From Chryseobacterium paridis (GTDB lineage Bacteria; Bacteroidota; Bacteroidia; Flavobacteriales; Weeksellaceae), in the NCBI RefSeq assembly GCF_016595215.1, contig NZ_JAENHK010000001.1:930001-994000 (forward strand): a DNA stretch of 64,000 bases, given 5' to 3'. A model generated the notes under the pieces. That model was not told the origin of the DNA. It searched no databases and worked only from the letters and a program-made list of their open reading frames with translations. The position numbers were made by a program, and so were the translations under genes. Positions 26,132 to 33,990 of this stretch are shown here, piece by piece. The first letter of the stretch is position 1, and the number at the start of each line of letters is the position of its first letter.

Positions 26132-26917
26132 ATGGATTTCACTATAAAAACAATGGCAGAATATGCTGCCGAAGGAAAAGCGCCGGAAGTTTTATTTTGG
26201 GTGGGCTGCGCTGGTAGTTTTGACGACCGTGCAAAAAAAATTACGAAAGCATTTTGCAAAATATTAAATAAAATAGGGGTTGAATTTGGAGTCTTAGGTC
26301 AGGAAGAAAGCTGTACCGGAGATCCTGCAAAACGTGCTGGGAACGAATTTGTTTTCCAGATGATGGCATTAACCAATATTGAAGTATTGAACGCGTATGA
26401 GGTAAAGAAAATTGTAACTGCTTGTCCTCACTGTTTCAATACCCTTAAGAATGAATATCCGAGTTTAGGTGGGCACTTTGAGGTGGTACACCATACTCAA
26501 TTCCTAAAAAAATTAATGGAGGAAGGTAGACTGAAAATTGAAGGAGGAGCTTTTAAAGGAAAAAAAATCACTTTCCATGATCCTTGTTATTTAGGAAGAG
26601 CTAACAACGAATATGAAGCACCAAGAATGCTTTTGGAAAAGCTGGATGCTGAGCTTGTTGAGATGAAGCGTTGCAAAACCAATGGTCTTTGTTGTGGAGC
26701 CGGAGGGGCGCAAATGTTTAAGGAGCCTGAAAAAGGAAATAAAGATATCAATATTGAAAGAACCGAAGAAGCGCTTTCTTTTGAACCTAAAGTAATTGCT
26801 ACTGGTTGCCCTTTCTGTAATACAATGATGACGGATGGAGTAAAACACTTCAATAAGAACGAAGAAGTAGCAGTGAAAGATATTGTAGAACTTCTTGCGG
26901 AAGCGGAAGATCTTTAA
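26132..26917 (+). CDS. CCG-domain (Fe-S)-binding oxidoreductase subunit
   Basis: 261 residues from ATG 26132; the open frame extends back to 26090, but that part is repeat-derived. It has two cysteine-rich CCG domains: CPHCFNTLKNEYP (first), then HDPCYLGR, GLCCGAGGAQMF and GCPFCNTMM (second). This is the HdrB/GlcF/LutA catalytic-electron-transfer module. It should bind unusual Fe-S clusters in the cytoplasm and work with the membrane subunit encoded upstream. The overall oxidised substrate (glycolate, lactate, acyl-CoA via ETF, or other) cannot be told from sequence. Confidence 0.88.
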   Translation: MDFTIKTMAEYAAEGKAPEVLFWVGCAGSFDDRAKKITKAFCKILNKIGVEFGVLGQEESCTGDPAKRAGNEFVFQMMALTNIEVLNAYEVKKIVTACPHCFNTLKNEYPSLGGHFEVVHHTQFLKKLMEEGRLKIEGGAFKGKKITFHDPCYLGRANNEYEAPRMLLEKLDAELVEMKRCKTNGLCCGAGGAQMFKEPEKGNKDINIERTEEALSFEPKVIATGCPFCNTMMTDGVKHFNKNEEVAVKDIVELLAEAEDL

Positions 26918-26944
26918 TGAAACGATTTAAATTCTATATAAAAG

Positions 26945-26967
26945 CTCAGGAATCTTCTTGAGTTTTT
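26945..26967 (+). terminator. Weak rho-independent terminator
   Basis: Arms CTCAGGA / TCTTGAG (one G-T pair) with an ATCT loop, followed by TTTTTG. Confidence 0.65.
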
Positions 26968-27030
26968 GTTATTTATATAAAAAGATAAAGTCATTTATAA
27001 TTCTTAATTTTATACTTTAAATTTACAACA

Positions 27031-27519
27031 ATGAAGATTGAAGAATCCAATATAGTAGAAACAAACGATTATAGAGTTATCATATATCCGGCTTCGAGAC
27101 CTTTTACAACAAAAGAAGCTAAAGTAGTTACAGAAAAGCTGTATGATTTTTTAGCGGGTTGGGCAGCACATGGAAAGCCACTTTCATCATCTTTTAAAAT
27201 TGAAAAAAATCAATTTATTGTGGTATGTGTGGATGAGGAAAAGGAGATGGCTTCAGGATGCAGCATTGATGCTTTAGGAAAGATGATGAGAGAAATCGAT
27301 GAAGAATATCAACTGGGGTTATTCGATAGAATGAAAGCCAGTTTTGTTGAAGAAGGAGAAGTTAAAACTTTAAAACTAATCGATTTTAAAACAAAGCTTA
27401 GAAGTGGAGAAATATCTAAAGATATTCAGGTATTTGATTTTTCAAAAAATACGTATCTCGATTTTTTAAGTCACTTTCTTTTACCATTAGAGAAAAGTTG
27501 GGCGGCGTCTATAAAATAA
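27031..27519 (+). CDS. Conserved Flavobacteriia protein of unknown function
   Basis: 162 residues, soluble, with no signal or membrane segment. It matches by memory a widely conserved Bacteroidota family of about 160 residues whose shared features are YPASRPFTTKEAK, the W-x-x-HG motif (GWAAHGKPL), ASGCSIDA and the IDEEYQLGLFDRM segment. Family members are often labelled ABC transporter ATPase, but this protein has no Walker A, signature or Walker B motif, so that label is not supported. The invariant Cys/Ser/Asp of CSIDA could be functional. Flanked by terminators, so monocistronic. Confidence 0.72.
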   Translation: MKIEESNIVETNDYRVIIYPASRPFTTKEAKVVTEKLYDFLAGWAAHGKPLSSSFKIEKNQFIVVCVDEEKEMASGCSIDALGKMMREIDEEYQLGLFDRMKASFVEEGEVKTLKLIDFKTKLRSGEISKDIQVFDFSKNTYLDFLSHFLLPLEKSWAASIK

Positions 27520-27540
27520 TCTTATTTGATAACTAAACAG

Positions 27541-27577
27541 AAAAAGAAAAGTGGATTGTTTCCGCTTTTTTCTTTTT
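27541..27577 (+). terminator. Rho-independent terminator
   Basis: AAAAGTGGA / TCCGCTTTT (one T-G pair) around a five-base loop, then a T/C-rich run. Confidence 0.7.
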
Positions 27578-27627
27578 AAAGTATATTTGTACAGCACCAT
27601 ATAATTATTTAATCAATTATATTTTTG
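27556..27627 (+). promoter_or_regulatory. Candidate promoters of the glycosyltransferase-flippase pair
   Basis: TTG (27556-27558), 23 bases, TATATTTG (27582-27589) is the better match. A second exact -7 box TATTTTTG lies at 27620-27627, 24 bases before ATG 27651, without a clear upstream element. Only one may be used. Confidence 0.5.
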
Positions 27628-27650
27628 CCTGTATTCCATTTCAGAAAACC

Positions 27651-28784
27651 ATGCCTAAAATACTTTTTCTAACAACTGCACATAAGTACAACGACGACAG
27701 GATCTTTTATCATCAGGCAAAAGAACTTAATGGCCTTGGTTATACAGTGAAAATTTGCAGTTTAAGTTCAGAGTATCATGGTATTATTGATGGGATTGAG
27801 ATCGAATCTTATTCTATTTTAGAGAAAAGTACAAGCGAAAAAGTAAAAGTATTTGAAAAGATTTGTGATACTTTCCAGCCCGATTGTATTATTTGTTCGG
27901 AACCGCTCGCCATTATTGCTTCAAAAAAAATCAAGAGAGAGAAAAATTTAAGTGTTATTTATGACATTACAGAATGGTATCCTTCGAAAAGGATGGTTGA
28001 GAATTTCTCATTTCTTTTAAAAGGGATTCATGCGATTAAATTCTTCATGATTCAATTGTATGCAGGGTGGATAAGTAGCCATTTTATTTTTGGAGAAAAC
28101 ACGAAGAGGTTTCCATTGGTATATGTTTTTCCATTCAAAAAGGAAATTACTTTACCCTATTTTCCAAGTGATGTTTATATTTATCAGAATATTAAACAAT
28201 TAGAACCCAATAAAATAACACTGTGCTACACCGGGCAGATTTCAAAAGAGAAAGGAATTGAAAATTTTTTTAAAGCTATTGAAGCTTTGAAGAAGATGAG
28301 ACCCAATTTGGAGATTTCAATTCTCATCGTAGGCTCTTCAAGAAAAGAAAAAGATGAAAAGCATTTCTCAAGCCTTTTGTCAGCCTATAGATGGGAAAAT
28401 ATCAAAATTGAAAAGCCATCTTCTTTTGAAAGTTTTACAGAAACCTATTCTGATGCTGATATTTGTTTTGATTTAAGAGAAATGAGTTATGAGAATCATC
28501 ACTGTTTACCCATTAAAATATTCTATTACGCAGCTTCCGGTAAACCAGTGATTTACACCGATCTAAAGGCGACGAGGCAGCATGTTGATGTATCTAAGTT
28601 TGGAGTTTTGGTAAATCCTGAAGATGCTGAATCCATTGCAAAGGCAATCGTAAACTATGTTGATCATCCGAAATTGTATGATCAGCATGCATATAATGCC
28701 CGAAAAGAATATGAACAAAAATACAACTGGAACAGCATAAAAAATATTTTCACTGACTTCATCAAGCAGTCATTACGTAAATAA
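27651..28784 (+). CDS. Glycosyltransferase, GT4-like
   Basis: 377 residues with the GT-B two-Rossmann layout. The N-terminal domain begins KILFLTTAHKYNDDRIFYHQAKEL. The C-terminal domain starts at ITLCYTGQISKEKGIENF, contains ILIVGSSRKEKDEKHF, and ends with the donor-binding region CLPIKIFYYAASGKPVIYT. It probably transfers a sugar from a nucleotide donor to a lipid-linked glycan on the cytoplasmic side. A flippase gene starts one base after its stop, supporting surface polysaccharide synthesis. Donor and acceptor are unknown. Confidence 0.87.
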   Translation: MPKILFLTTAHKYNDDRIFYHQAKELNGLGYTVKICSLSSEYHGIIDGIEIESYSILEKSTSEKVKVFEKICDTFQPDCIICSEPLAIIASKKIKREKNLSVIYDITEWYPSKRMVENFSFLLKGIHAIKFFMIQLYAGWISSHFIFGENTKRFPLVYVFPFKKEITLPYFPSDVYIYQNIKQLEPNKITLCYTGQISKEKGIENFFKAIEALKKMRPNLEISILIVGSSRKEKDEKHFSSLLSAYRWENIKIEKPSSFESFTETYSDADICFDLREMSYENHHCLPIKIFYYAASGKPVIYTDLKATRQHVDVSKFGVLVNPEDAESIAKAIVNYVDHPKLYDQHAYNARKEYEQKYNWNSIKNIFTDFIKQSLRK

Positions 28785-28785
28785 G

Positions 28786-30045
28786 ATGAAGCAGAATACC
28801 ATTATAAAAACTTTTATTTCCCGTTTTTTAATATTGATATTGAATTTCGGACTTGTGATTTATACCACAAACATGTGGGGTAGTCAGGGAAAGGGCGTTA
28901 TTTCAATTGTTATAGCTGATTTAACGATTATAGGATTTTTTTGCAACATCTTTGTTGGAAGTAGTGTTACTTATTTTGCATCAAAGTATAAAACTGAGCA
29001 AATTCTATTGTATGCCTATCTTTGGTCCATACTTATTGGGATATCTGTTCCCCTGATTTTTAGCACCATCCATACTCTCGAGTATCCGTATTATCTTATA
29101 GGTTTATCGGTTTTATCTTCTCTTCTGGCAGCAAATGTTAATTTATTTGTCGGTCAAAAGAATATCAAGATGTTTAACCTGTATACCATCTTACAACAAG
29201 TGATTCATATCTTCTTTATTGTAATAATCGTATATGGCATCAAAATAACTTCTGTAGGAGCCTATTTTATTGCGCAAATCAGTTGTTATGTACTTTTGTT
29301 TATAATGAGCTGTTTTCAGATCTTACGTCATTGTAAACTGGTCAATATTTCTTTTTCTAAACAGATTCGAAATAAATTATTCGACTATGGCTGGAAGATA
29401 CAGGTAAGTTCCTTTCTTCAGTTTTTAAATTACAGACTATCATTCTACTTTTTAGAGTTTTTTAAAGGTATTACGAGTGTGGGTATATTCTCCATAGGTA
29501 TTGCTTTTTCTGAAGCTATTTGGACCGTAAGCAGAAGTCTCTCTATTATTTTGTATGCTGATGTTGTTAATAGCAATGATCATAATGATGCTATTGAAAA
29601 GACCAAGATATCTTTAAAGATTAGTTTTTTAATCACTTTATTATTTATCATTGGTATTTTACTCTTACCTGCACAATTCTATGTTATGATTTTTGGTAAA
29701 GATTTTCACGAAACCAAGCGAATCACATTATTTTTGTCTCCCGGAATTTTAGCGATTGCAGTAAGTAATATTATCGGCTATTATTTTGCTGGAATCAATA
29801 AACTAAGAATACTCAATATCAAGTCTGTAATAGGCCTTGTCTTTACATTAATTTCATCCTTTTTAGTTATTCCACGTTGGGGAATTACGGGGGCATGTAT
29901 TGTAACATCCGGATCCTATTGTATATCATCTGCATTACTGTTCTGGAAGTTTTATGAGCTGACAGAATTTCACATCCGTGATTTTGTGCTTTCAAAATCT
30001 GAAATTAATTTGTTACTCAATAAGGTATTAAGAAAGAATAATTAA
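28786..30045 (+). CDS. Polysaccharide flippase (Wzx/MATE-like)
   Basis: 419 residues with about twelve hydrophobic helices, the layout of lipid-linked oligosaccharide flippases. The start gives FISRFLILILNFGLVIYTTNMWG, with the short conserved WGSQGKGVISIV loop seen in this family. It should move undecaprenyl-linked glycan to the periplasmic face. It follows the GT4 gene after one base, so the two are translated from one message. The substrate is unknown. Confidence 0.85.
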   Translation: MKQNTIIKTFISRFLILILNFGLVIYTTNMWGSQGKGVISIVIADLTIIGFFCNIFVGSSVTYFASKYKTEQILLYAYLWSILIGISVPLIFSTIHTLEYPYYLIGLSVLSSLLAANVNLFVGQKNIKMFNLYTILQQVIHIFFIVIIVYGIKITSVGAYFIAQISCYVLLFIMSCFQILRHCKLVNISFSKQIRNKLFDYGWKIQVSSFLQFLNYRLSFYFLEFFKGITSVGIFSIGIAFSEAIWTVSRSLSIILYADVVNSNDHNDAIEKTKISLKISFLITLLFIIGILLLPAQFYVMIFGKDFHETKRITLFLSPGILAIAVSNIIGYYFAGINKLRILNIKSVIGLVFTLISSFLVIPRWGITGACIVTSGSYCISSALLFWKFYELTEFHIRDFVLSKSEINLLLNKVLRKNN

Positions 30046-30054
30046 AATAAGTTT

Positions 30055-30062
30055 TATCTTTG
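30055..30062 (+). promoter_or_regulatory. -7 box almost touching the start codon of the 30069 gene
   Basis: TATCTTTG is an exact TAnnTTTG match ending six bases before ATG 30069. If active it would yield a leaderless or nearly leaderless message. Confidence 0.4.
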
Positions 30063-30068
30063 TTCGAA

Positions 30069-30560
30069 ATGAGAAATATTGCATTTGGAATTCTGGTTGT
30101 TGTTTTTGCGCTTCTAAGCTGTAGAAGTGATGATAATGATGTTCAACGAATCGATCAGATTTTTAATCTTTATATGAAAAATGCTGCCGGACAGGATCTA
30201 TTGAATCCTAAAAAAGCAGGATCTTATACTTCGATTGCGATGAATGACTTTAATGGAGTTAGTGATGTTGCACCAGTAAGTTTCGCGTTAAAAGCGACTG
30301 CAGATTCTACTCTTTATATTGAATATATCGATGGAGCAAGAAGACCAAGATTTGATTCTATTAGTCCACAAGATAGAACTTACGAGTCCAGAATAAGATT
30401 AAGGCTTACAAAATCTGCTAATGATGTTACTGATGATGTGCTAAGAATACAATATCACTGGACACCAACAGTATTCGAGATATCAAAGGTATTCTATAAT
30501 GATAAACTAGAGTTTACGAAGAAGCCTGGTGAACCCAATGTTGTCAGAATCGTAAAATAA
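30069..30560 (+). CDS. Small lipoprotein of unknown function
   Basis: 163 residues from ATG 30069, chosen because it opens a lipoprotein signal (MRNIAFGILVVVFALLSC). The mature part is beta-rich and charged, with no recognised domain. The C-terminal half (LRIQYHWTPTVFEISKVFYND) looks like repeated strands. Probably anchored to a membrane. It lies between the flippase gene and serS, and the end of its coding region carries the likely -33 element of the serS promoter. Confidence 0.7.
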   Translation: MRNIAFGILVVVFALLSCRSDDNDVQRIDQIFNLYMKNAAGQDLLNPKKAGSYTSIAMNDFNGVSDVAPVSFALKATADSTLYIEYIDGARRPRFDSISPQDRTYESRIRLRLTKSANDVTDDVLRIQYHWTPTVFEISKVFYNDKLEFTKKPGEPNVVRIVK

Positions 30561-30573
30561 TTTTTTAAATTTG
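30541..30573 (+). promoter_or_regulatory. Promoter of serS
   Basis: TTG (30541-30543), a 22-base spacer and TAAATTTG (30566-30573). The predicted start near 30580 leaves a leader of about 55 bases. Confidence 0.6.
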
Positions 30574-30634
30574 CAAAACTGTTAGCCTAGAAGATCTAAT
30601 GCCTAACATTCTAATAAACTAACATCTAAATAAA

Positions 30635-31903
30635 ATGTTACAAGTCAATTTTTTACGCGAAAACAAAGAACGCGTTTTAGAAGGTCTGAAAAAAAGACAA
30701 TTCAAAAATCTTGAGTTGGTAGACGATGCTATTGCTACTGATGATGACAGAAAAAAAATCCAATTTGAATTAGATTCTCAACTTTCCGAAATCAATAAAA
30801 TCTCCAAAGAAATTGGACTTTTAATGAAGGAAGGAAAAAAAGATGAAGCAGAATCCGCAAAATCTAAAACAGCACAATTTAAAGAGTCGAGTAAAGAATT
30901 ACAGTCACAACTGGAGATAAAGGAGAAAAAGTTGTTGGATATTTTATACCAGCTTCCAAATATCCCTAATGAGCTTGTGAAGAGTGGAGTATCTGCAGAT
31001 GATAACGAAATCATTTATCAGTCTCATGATGTTGAAGGCCTTGGAGAAGGAGCAATTCCACATTGGGAGCTTGCAAAAAAATATAATCTTATCGATTTTG
31101 AACTAGGAGTTAAAATTGCTGGTGCAGGTTTCCCTGTATACTTAGGAAAGGGAGCGAGAATGCAGAGAGCATTGGTTCAGTATTTCCTTGATAAGAATGT
31201 AGATGCCGGATATATGGAAGTGAACCCGCCTCATGTAGTGAATGAAGCTTCAGGATATGGAACTGGTCAGCTGCCGGATAAAGAAGGACAGATGTATCAT
31301 ATTGGTGCAGATGATTTGTATTTAATCCCTACAGCAGAGGTTCCCGTAACAAACTTATACAGAGATGTCTTATTGGAAGAAAAAGATCTTCCGATTAAGA
31401 ACACTGCTTTTTCACAATGTTACAGAAGGGAAGCGGGAAGCTATGGTGCTCATGTACGAGGGTTGAACCGTCTTCACCAGTTCGAAAAGGTAGAAATTGT
31501 AAGAATTGAAAAACCAGAAAACTCTTATGCTGTTTTGGAAGAAATGGTAGAGCATATTAAAGAGATCCTTACAGATCTTGAGCTTCCGTACAGAGTATTG
31601 AGACTTTGTGGGGGAGATACAGGTTTCGCTTCTGCGATGACTTATGATTTTGAAGTATGGAGTGCAGCTCAGGAAAAATGGTTAGAAGTAAGTTCTGTTT
31701 CTAATTTTGAAACATTCCAGGCTAATCGTTTGAAATGCCGTTATAAAACAGATGGTAAGTCTCAGCTGGTTCATACATTGAATGGATCTGCAATGGCATT
31801 ACCAAGGATTATGGCTGCATTGCTTGAAAACAATCAAACAGAGGAGGGAATCAGGCTTCCTAAGAAAGTAGCTGAGTATGCTAAATTTGAGCTGATCAAC
31901 TAA
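30635..31903 (+). CDS. serS: Serine-tRNA ligase
   Basis: 422 residues. The N-terminal antiparallel coiled-coil arm (about 28-100, Lys/Glu-rich) recognises tRNA-Ser. The class II catalytic core has motif 2 (FSQCYRREAGSYG, then RGLNRLHQFEKVEIV) and motif 3 (LNGSAMALPRIMAALLEN). It charges tRNA-Ser in the cytosol. Normal length and complete. Own promoter and terminator. Confidence 0.98.
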   Translation: MLQVNFLRENKERVLEGLKKRQFKNLELVDDAIATDDDRKKIQFELDSQLSEINKISKEIGLLMKEGKKDEAESAKSKTAQFKESSKELQSQLEIKEKKLLDILYQLPNIPNELVKSGVSADDNEIIYQSHDVEGLGEGAIPHWELAKKYNLIDFELGVKIAGAGFPVYLGKGARMQRALVQYFLDKNVDAGYMEVNPPHVVNEASGYGTGQLPDKEGQMYHIGADDLYLIPTAEVPVTNLYRDVLLEEKDLPIKNTAFSQCYRREAGSYGAHVRGLNRLHQFEKVEIVRIEKPENSYAVLEEMVEHIKEILTDLELPYRVLRLCGGDTGFASAMTYDFEVWSAAQEKWLEVSSVSNFETFQANRLKCRYKTDGKSQLVHTLNGSAMALPRIMAALLENNQTEEGIRLPKKVAEYAKFELIN

Positions 31904-31915
31904 ATGATAAAAAAT

Positions 31916-31945
31916 AAAACCACCGAAAGTTCGGTGGTTTTTTAT
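31916..31945. terminator. Bidirectional terminator
   Basis: Arms AAAACCACCGAA / TTCGGTGGTTTT with a two-base centre, then TTTAT. It sits between serS and the convergent lipoprotein gene. Confidence 0.88.
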
Positions 31946-31951
31946 TTTATT

Positions 31952-32689
31952 CTATTCTGTAATAATGAGGATCTTTTTATCAGCGTGTTTGAATGTAGAT
32001 TCCTTATCATACAACGCTTTAATATCATATTCTAATCGTACCGTGTGATCATCGATCTGTTTGAGCCAATCATGTTTTCCTGTGATCGATTTTATTTTAT
32101 TTTCAAATTTTAATGTAGTTCCAATTTGTTTAAAAAGCATGGGAACCATACCGTCTGTTGAAAGAGTTTCTTCCTTTGAGGTTTTAGACCGTAGGGCTTC
32201 TTCGATATTTTTAAGATTGAAATTTTCAGTATGTATGGTTAGTGTTTTACCATCCCAGTCATTGTAAATATTTTGATCAATGGGAAGCTTTTCTCCTTTT
32301 GTTAAGCCATCCAATGAATTAAGATCTGATTTTGTAAAATGATCTAATTTTAAAGAAAATCCAGAATATTCATTATTTTCCTTATTAGACTTCATGAAAA
32401 TTTTCTTCATGACCTTTATAGAATCCGGATCCTTGACCTTTAAAGTACCTTCTTTCTTATCGAGGTCATACATACTTGTCCAGGTAATTGGCATTTTATC
32501 CATTTCACTAAATTCTTTTTTATTTAATGAATCTGGACTCATTGCTTTCATCTCTGCCATAAATTCTTTTACATCGATATCCATAATGGTTGATGAAGCA
32601 GCATCTTTATGGTATATTATTTCAGAATTGATGGTACAGGAATGAAGCGTTATAAGACTTATAACGAAAAAAAGTAATGTTCTTTTCAT
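31952..32689 (-). CDS. Lipoprotein of unknown function at the end of the cbb3 locus
   Basis: 245 residues from ATG 32689, where the lipoprotein signal MKRTLLFFVISLITLHSC begins. The mature protein is charged, with a segment DVKEFMAEMKAMSPDSLNKKEF, and has no recognised domain. It follows the SafE-like gene after 11 bases on the same strand, so it may be co-transcribed with the oxidase assembly genes. A role in oxidase biogenesis is only suggested by position. Confidence 0.7.
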   Translation of the reverse strand: MKRTLLFFVISLITLHSCTINSEIIYHKDAASSTIMDIDVKEFMAEMKAMSPDSLNKKEFSEMDKMPITWTSMYDLDKKEGTLKVKDPDSIKVMKKIFMKSNKENNEYSGFSLKLDHFTKSDLNSLDGLTKGEKLPIDQNIYNDWDGKTLTIHTENFNLKNIEEALRSKTSKEETLSTDGMVPMLFKQIGTTLKFENKIKSITGKHDWLKQIDDHTVRLEYDIKALYDKESTFKHADKKILIITE

Positions 32690-32700
32690 AGATATAGTTA

Positions 32701-33468
32701 TTAGTGGCAATTTGTTGAGCTATGCTGGTGTGTGCTGTGATCTCCTGGTAAATGGCAATCTCCCTGATTATCTTTAGAAATAGTCATTGCCTCTGATCTC
32801 GGAGAGATATAAGGAATTCCCAATTCCAAGCCTCTTATAATGAATAACCCTCCCAGAATAATCATGATAACTGGAATAGCTTTTAGTACTTTTACCCTGA
32901 AAGCCTGATTCATTAGGTTTCCGACAAGAACTACAGCAAACATGAATGGAAGTGTCCCTAATCCAAATAAAGCCATATATAAAGCTCCCTGCCATATTCC
33001 TCCGCTTGCCAGACTGGCTGTAAGAGCCATATAAACCATTCCGCATGGTAAAAAGCCATTAAGAATACCTGTTGTAAACCTTGAACGGTAGTCAGCCTTT
33101 TGAAGAAGTCTTCCTAAATTTGATTTTACTGAAAAAAGAAATTTTGAGAAAAAAGGGATTTTGGAAGCAAAATCTTTTCCACCAAAAGAAAAAACAGCCA
33201 TAATAATCAGAAGAACTCCAACGGCAATTGTTAAATATTGCTGAAATCCGGCCATTTCGAAGCCTTGCCCGATAATACCTAAAATACCCCCTAAAAGAGA
33301 ATAGGTAAATATTCTACCGAACTGATAGGTCAGATTTTGTAGGTAGAAATTGGTAGCTTGTTTCTTCGTTAATCCCATCGATAATGCTATAGGACCACAC
33401 ATTCCGATACAGTGAAAACCAGAAGCGAAGCCTAAACCAATTGCCGATAAAATAAGTGCTATTTCCAT
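32701..33468 (-). CDS. SafE/DsbD-like membrane protein of cbb3 assembly
   Basis: 255 residues with about six membrane helices and the signature GFHCIGMCGP (Cys20, Cys24) in the first helix. This belongs to the sulfite exporter TauE/SafE and DsbD_2-like group commonly found beside cbb3 oxidase genes. The C-terminal tail is His/Cys-rich (GDCHLPGDHSTHQHSSTNCH), suiting metal, probably copper, binding. Its start overlaps the end of fixH by 10 bases. A function in copper delivery or thiol handling for the oxidase is inferred from context and tail, not demonstrated. Confidence 0.83.
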   Translation of the reverse strand: MEIALILSAIGLGFASGFHCIGMCGPIALSMGLTKKQATNFYLQNLTYQFGRIFTYSLLGGILGIIGQGFEMAGFQQYLTIAVGVLLIIMAVFSFGGKDFASKIPFFSKFLFSVKSNLGRLLQKADYRSRFTTGILNGFLPCGMVYMALTASLASGGIWQGALYMALFGLGTLPFMFAVVLVGNLMNQAFRVKVLKAIPVIMIILGGLFIIRGLELGIPYISPRSEAMTISKDNQGDCHLPGDHSTHQHSSTNCH

Positions 33469-33911
33469 ATCACATCATAATCCATTCTGTAGTTGATTTT
33501 GTCCTTAGTCCACATCAATCTTAAAGTATAGCCTCCGGTTTTCAATACCTTGGCCGGAACGATGAATGATTGATTTTCGTCCAACTGCTCAGATCTTTTA
33601 ATGTCTAAATTCTGATCATCAGTTCTATTTAAAACAAATTTTACAGTCGTATTAGAATTGTTATAATCTTTTGGGAATACTATTTTTATTCCGTTTGTAT
33701 CCTGACTATACGTAGGCTTCTCCTGTAGATCATCTGCTCTTTTCTTAGCGTCTATTACATCCTGGTATTGTAATTCCTCTTCATAATAATTATCGGTTAC
33801 CATTTCAGAGTTTTTCTGCCCATTAGGGAATAGAAATAACATTGATAAAATAAATATGATAAATGCAGCTAATGCAATTACAACACCGTGTCCCCAACTA
33901 AAATTTTTCAT
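33459..33911 (-). CDS. fixH: FixH/CcoH family oxidase assembly protein
   Basis: 150 residues. One N-terminal membrane helix (about 8-28) precedes a periplasmic domain that starts MVTDNYYEEELQYQDVIDAKKRAD, the FixH hallmark, and is then beta-rich. FixH/CcoH associates with cbb3 oxidase during assembly. It lies between ccoG (79 bases upstream) and the SafE-like gene. Confidence 0.88.
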   Translation of the reverse strand: MKNFSWGHGVVIALAAFIIFILSMLFLFPNGQKNSEMVTDNYYEEELQYQDVIDAKKRADDLQEKPTYSQDTNGIKIVFPKDYNNSNTTVKFVLNRTDDQNLDIKRSEQLDENQSFIVPAKVLKTGGYTLRLMWTKDKINYRMDYDVIWK

Positions 33912-33990
33912 TTCTTCCGGATTTTTTTGTCTTTTATGGTTGTCAATAACCTCTATGATTAGATTTTTAAATTACAGAGGTTTCTAAAAT

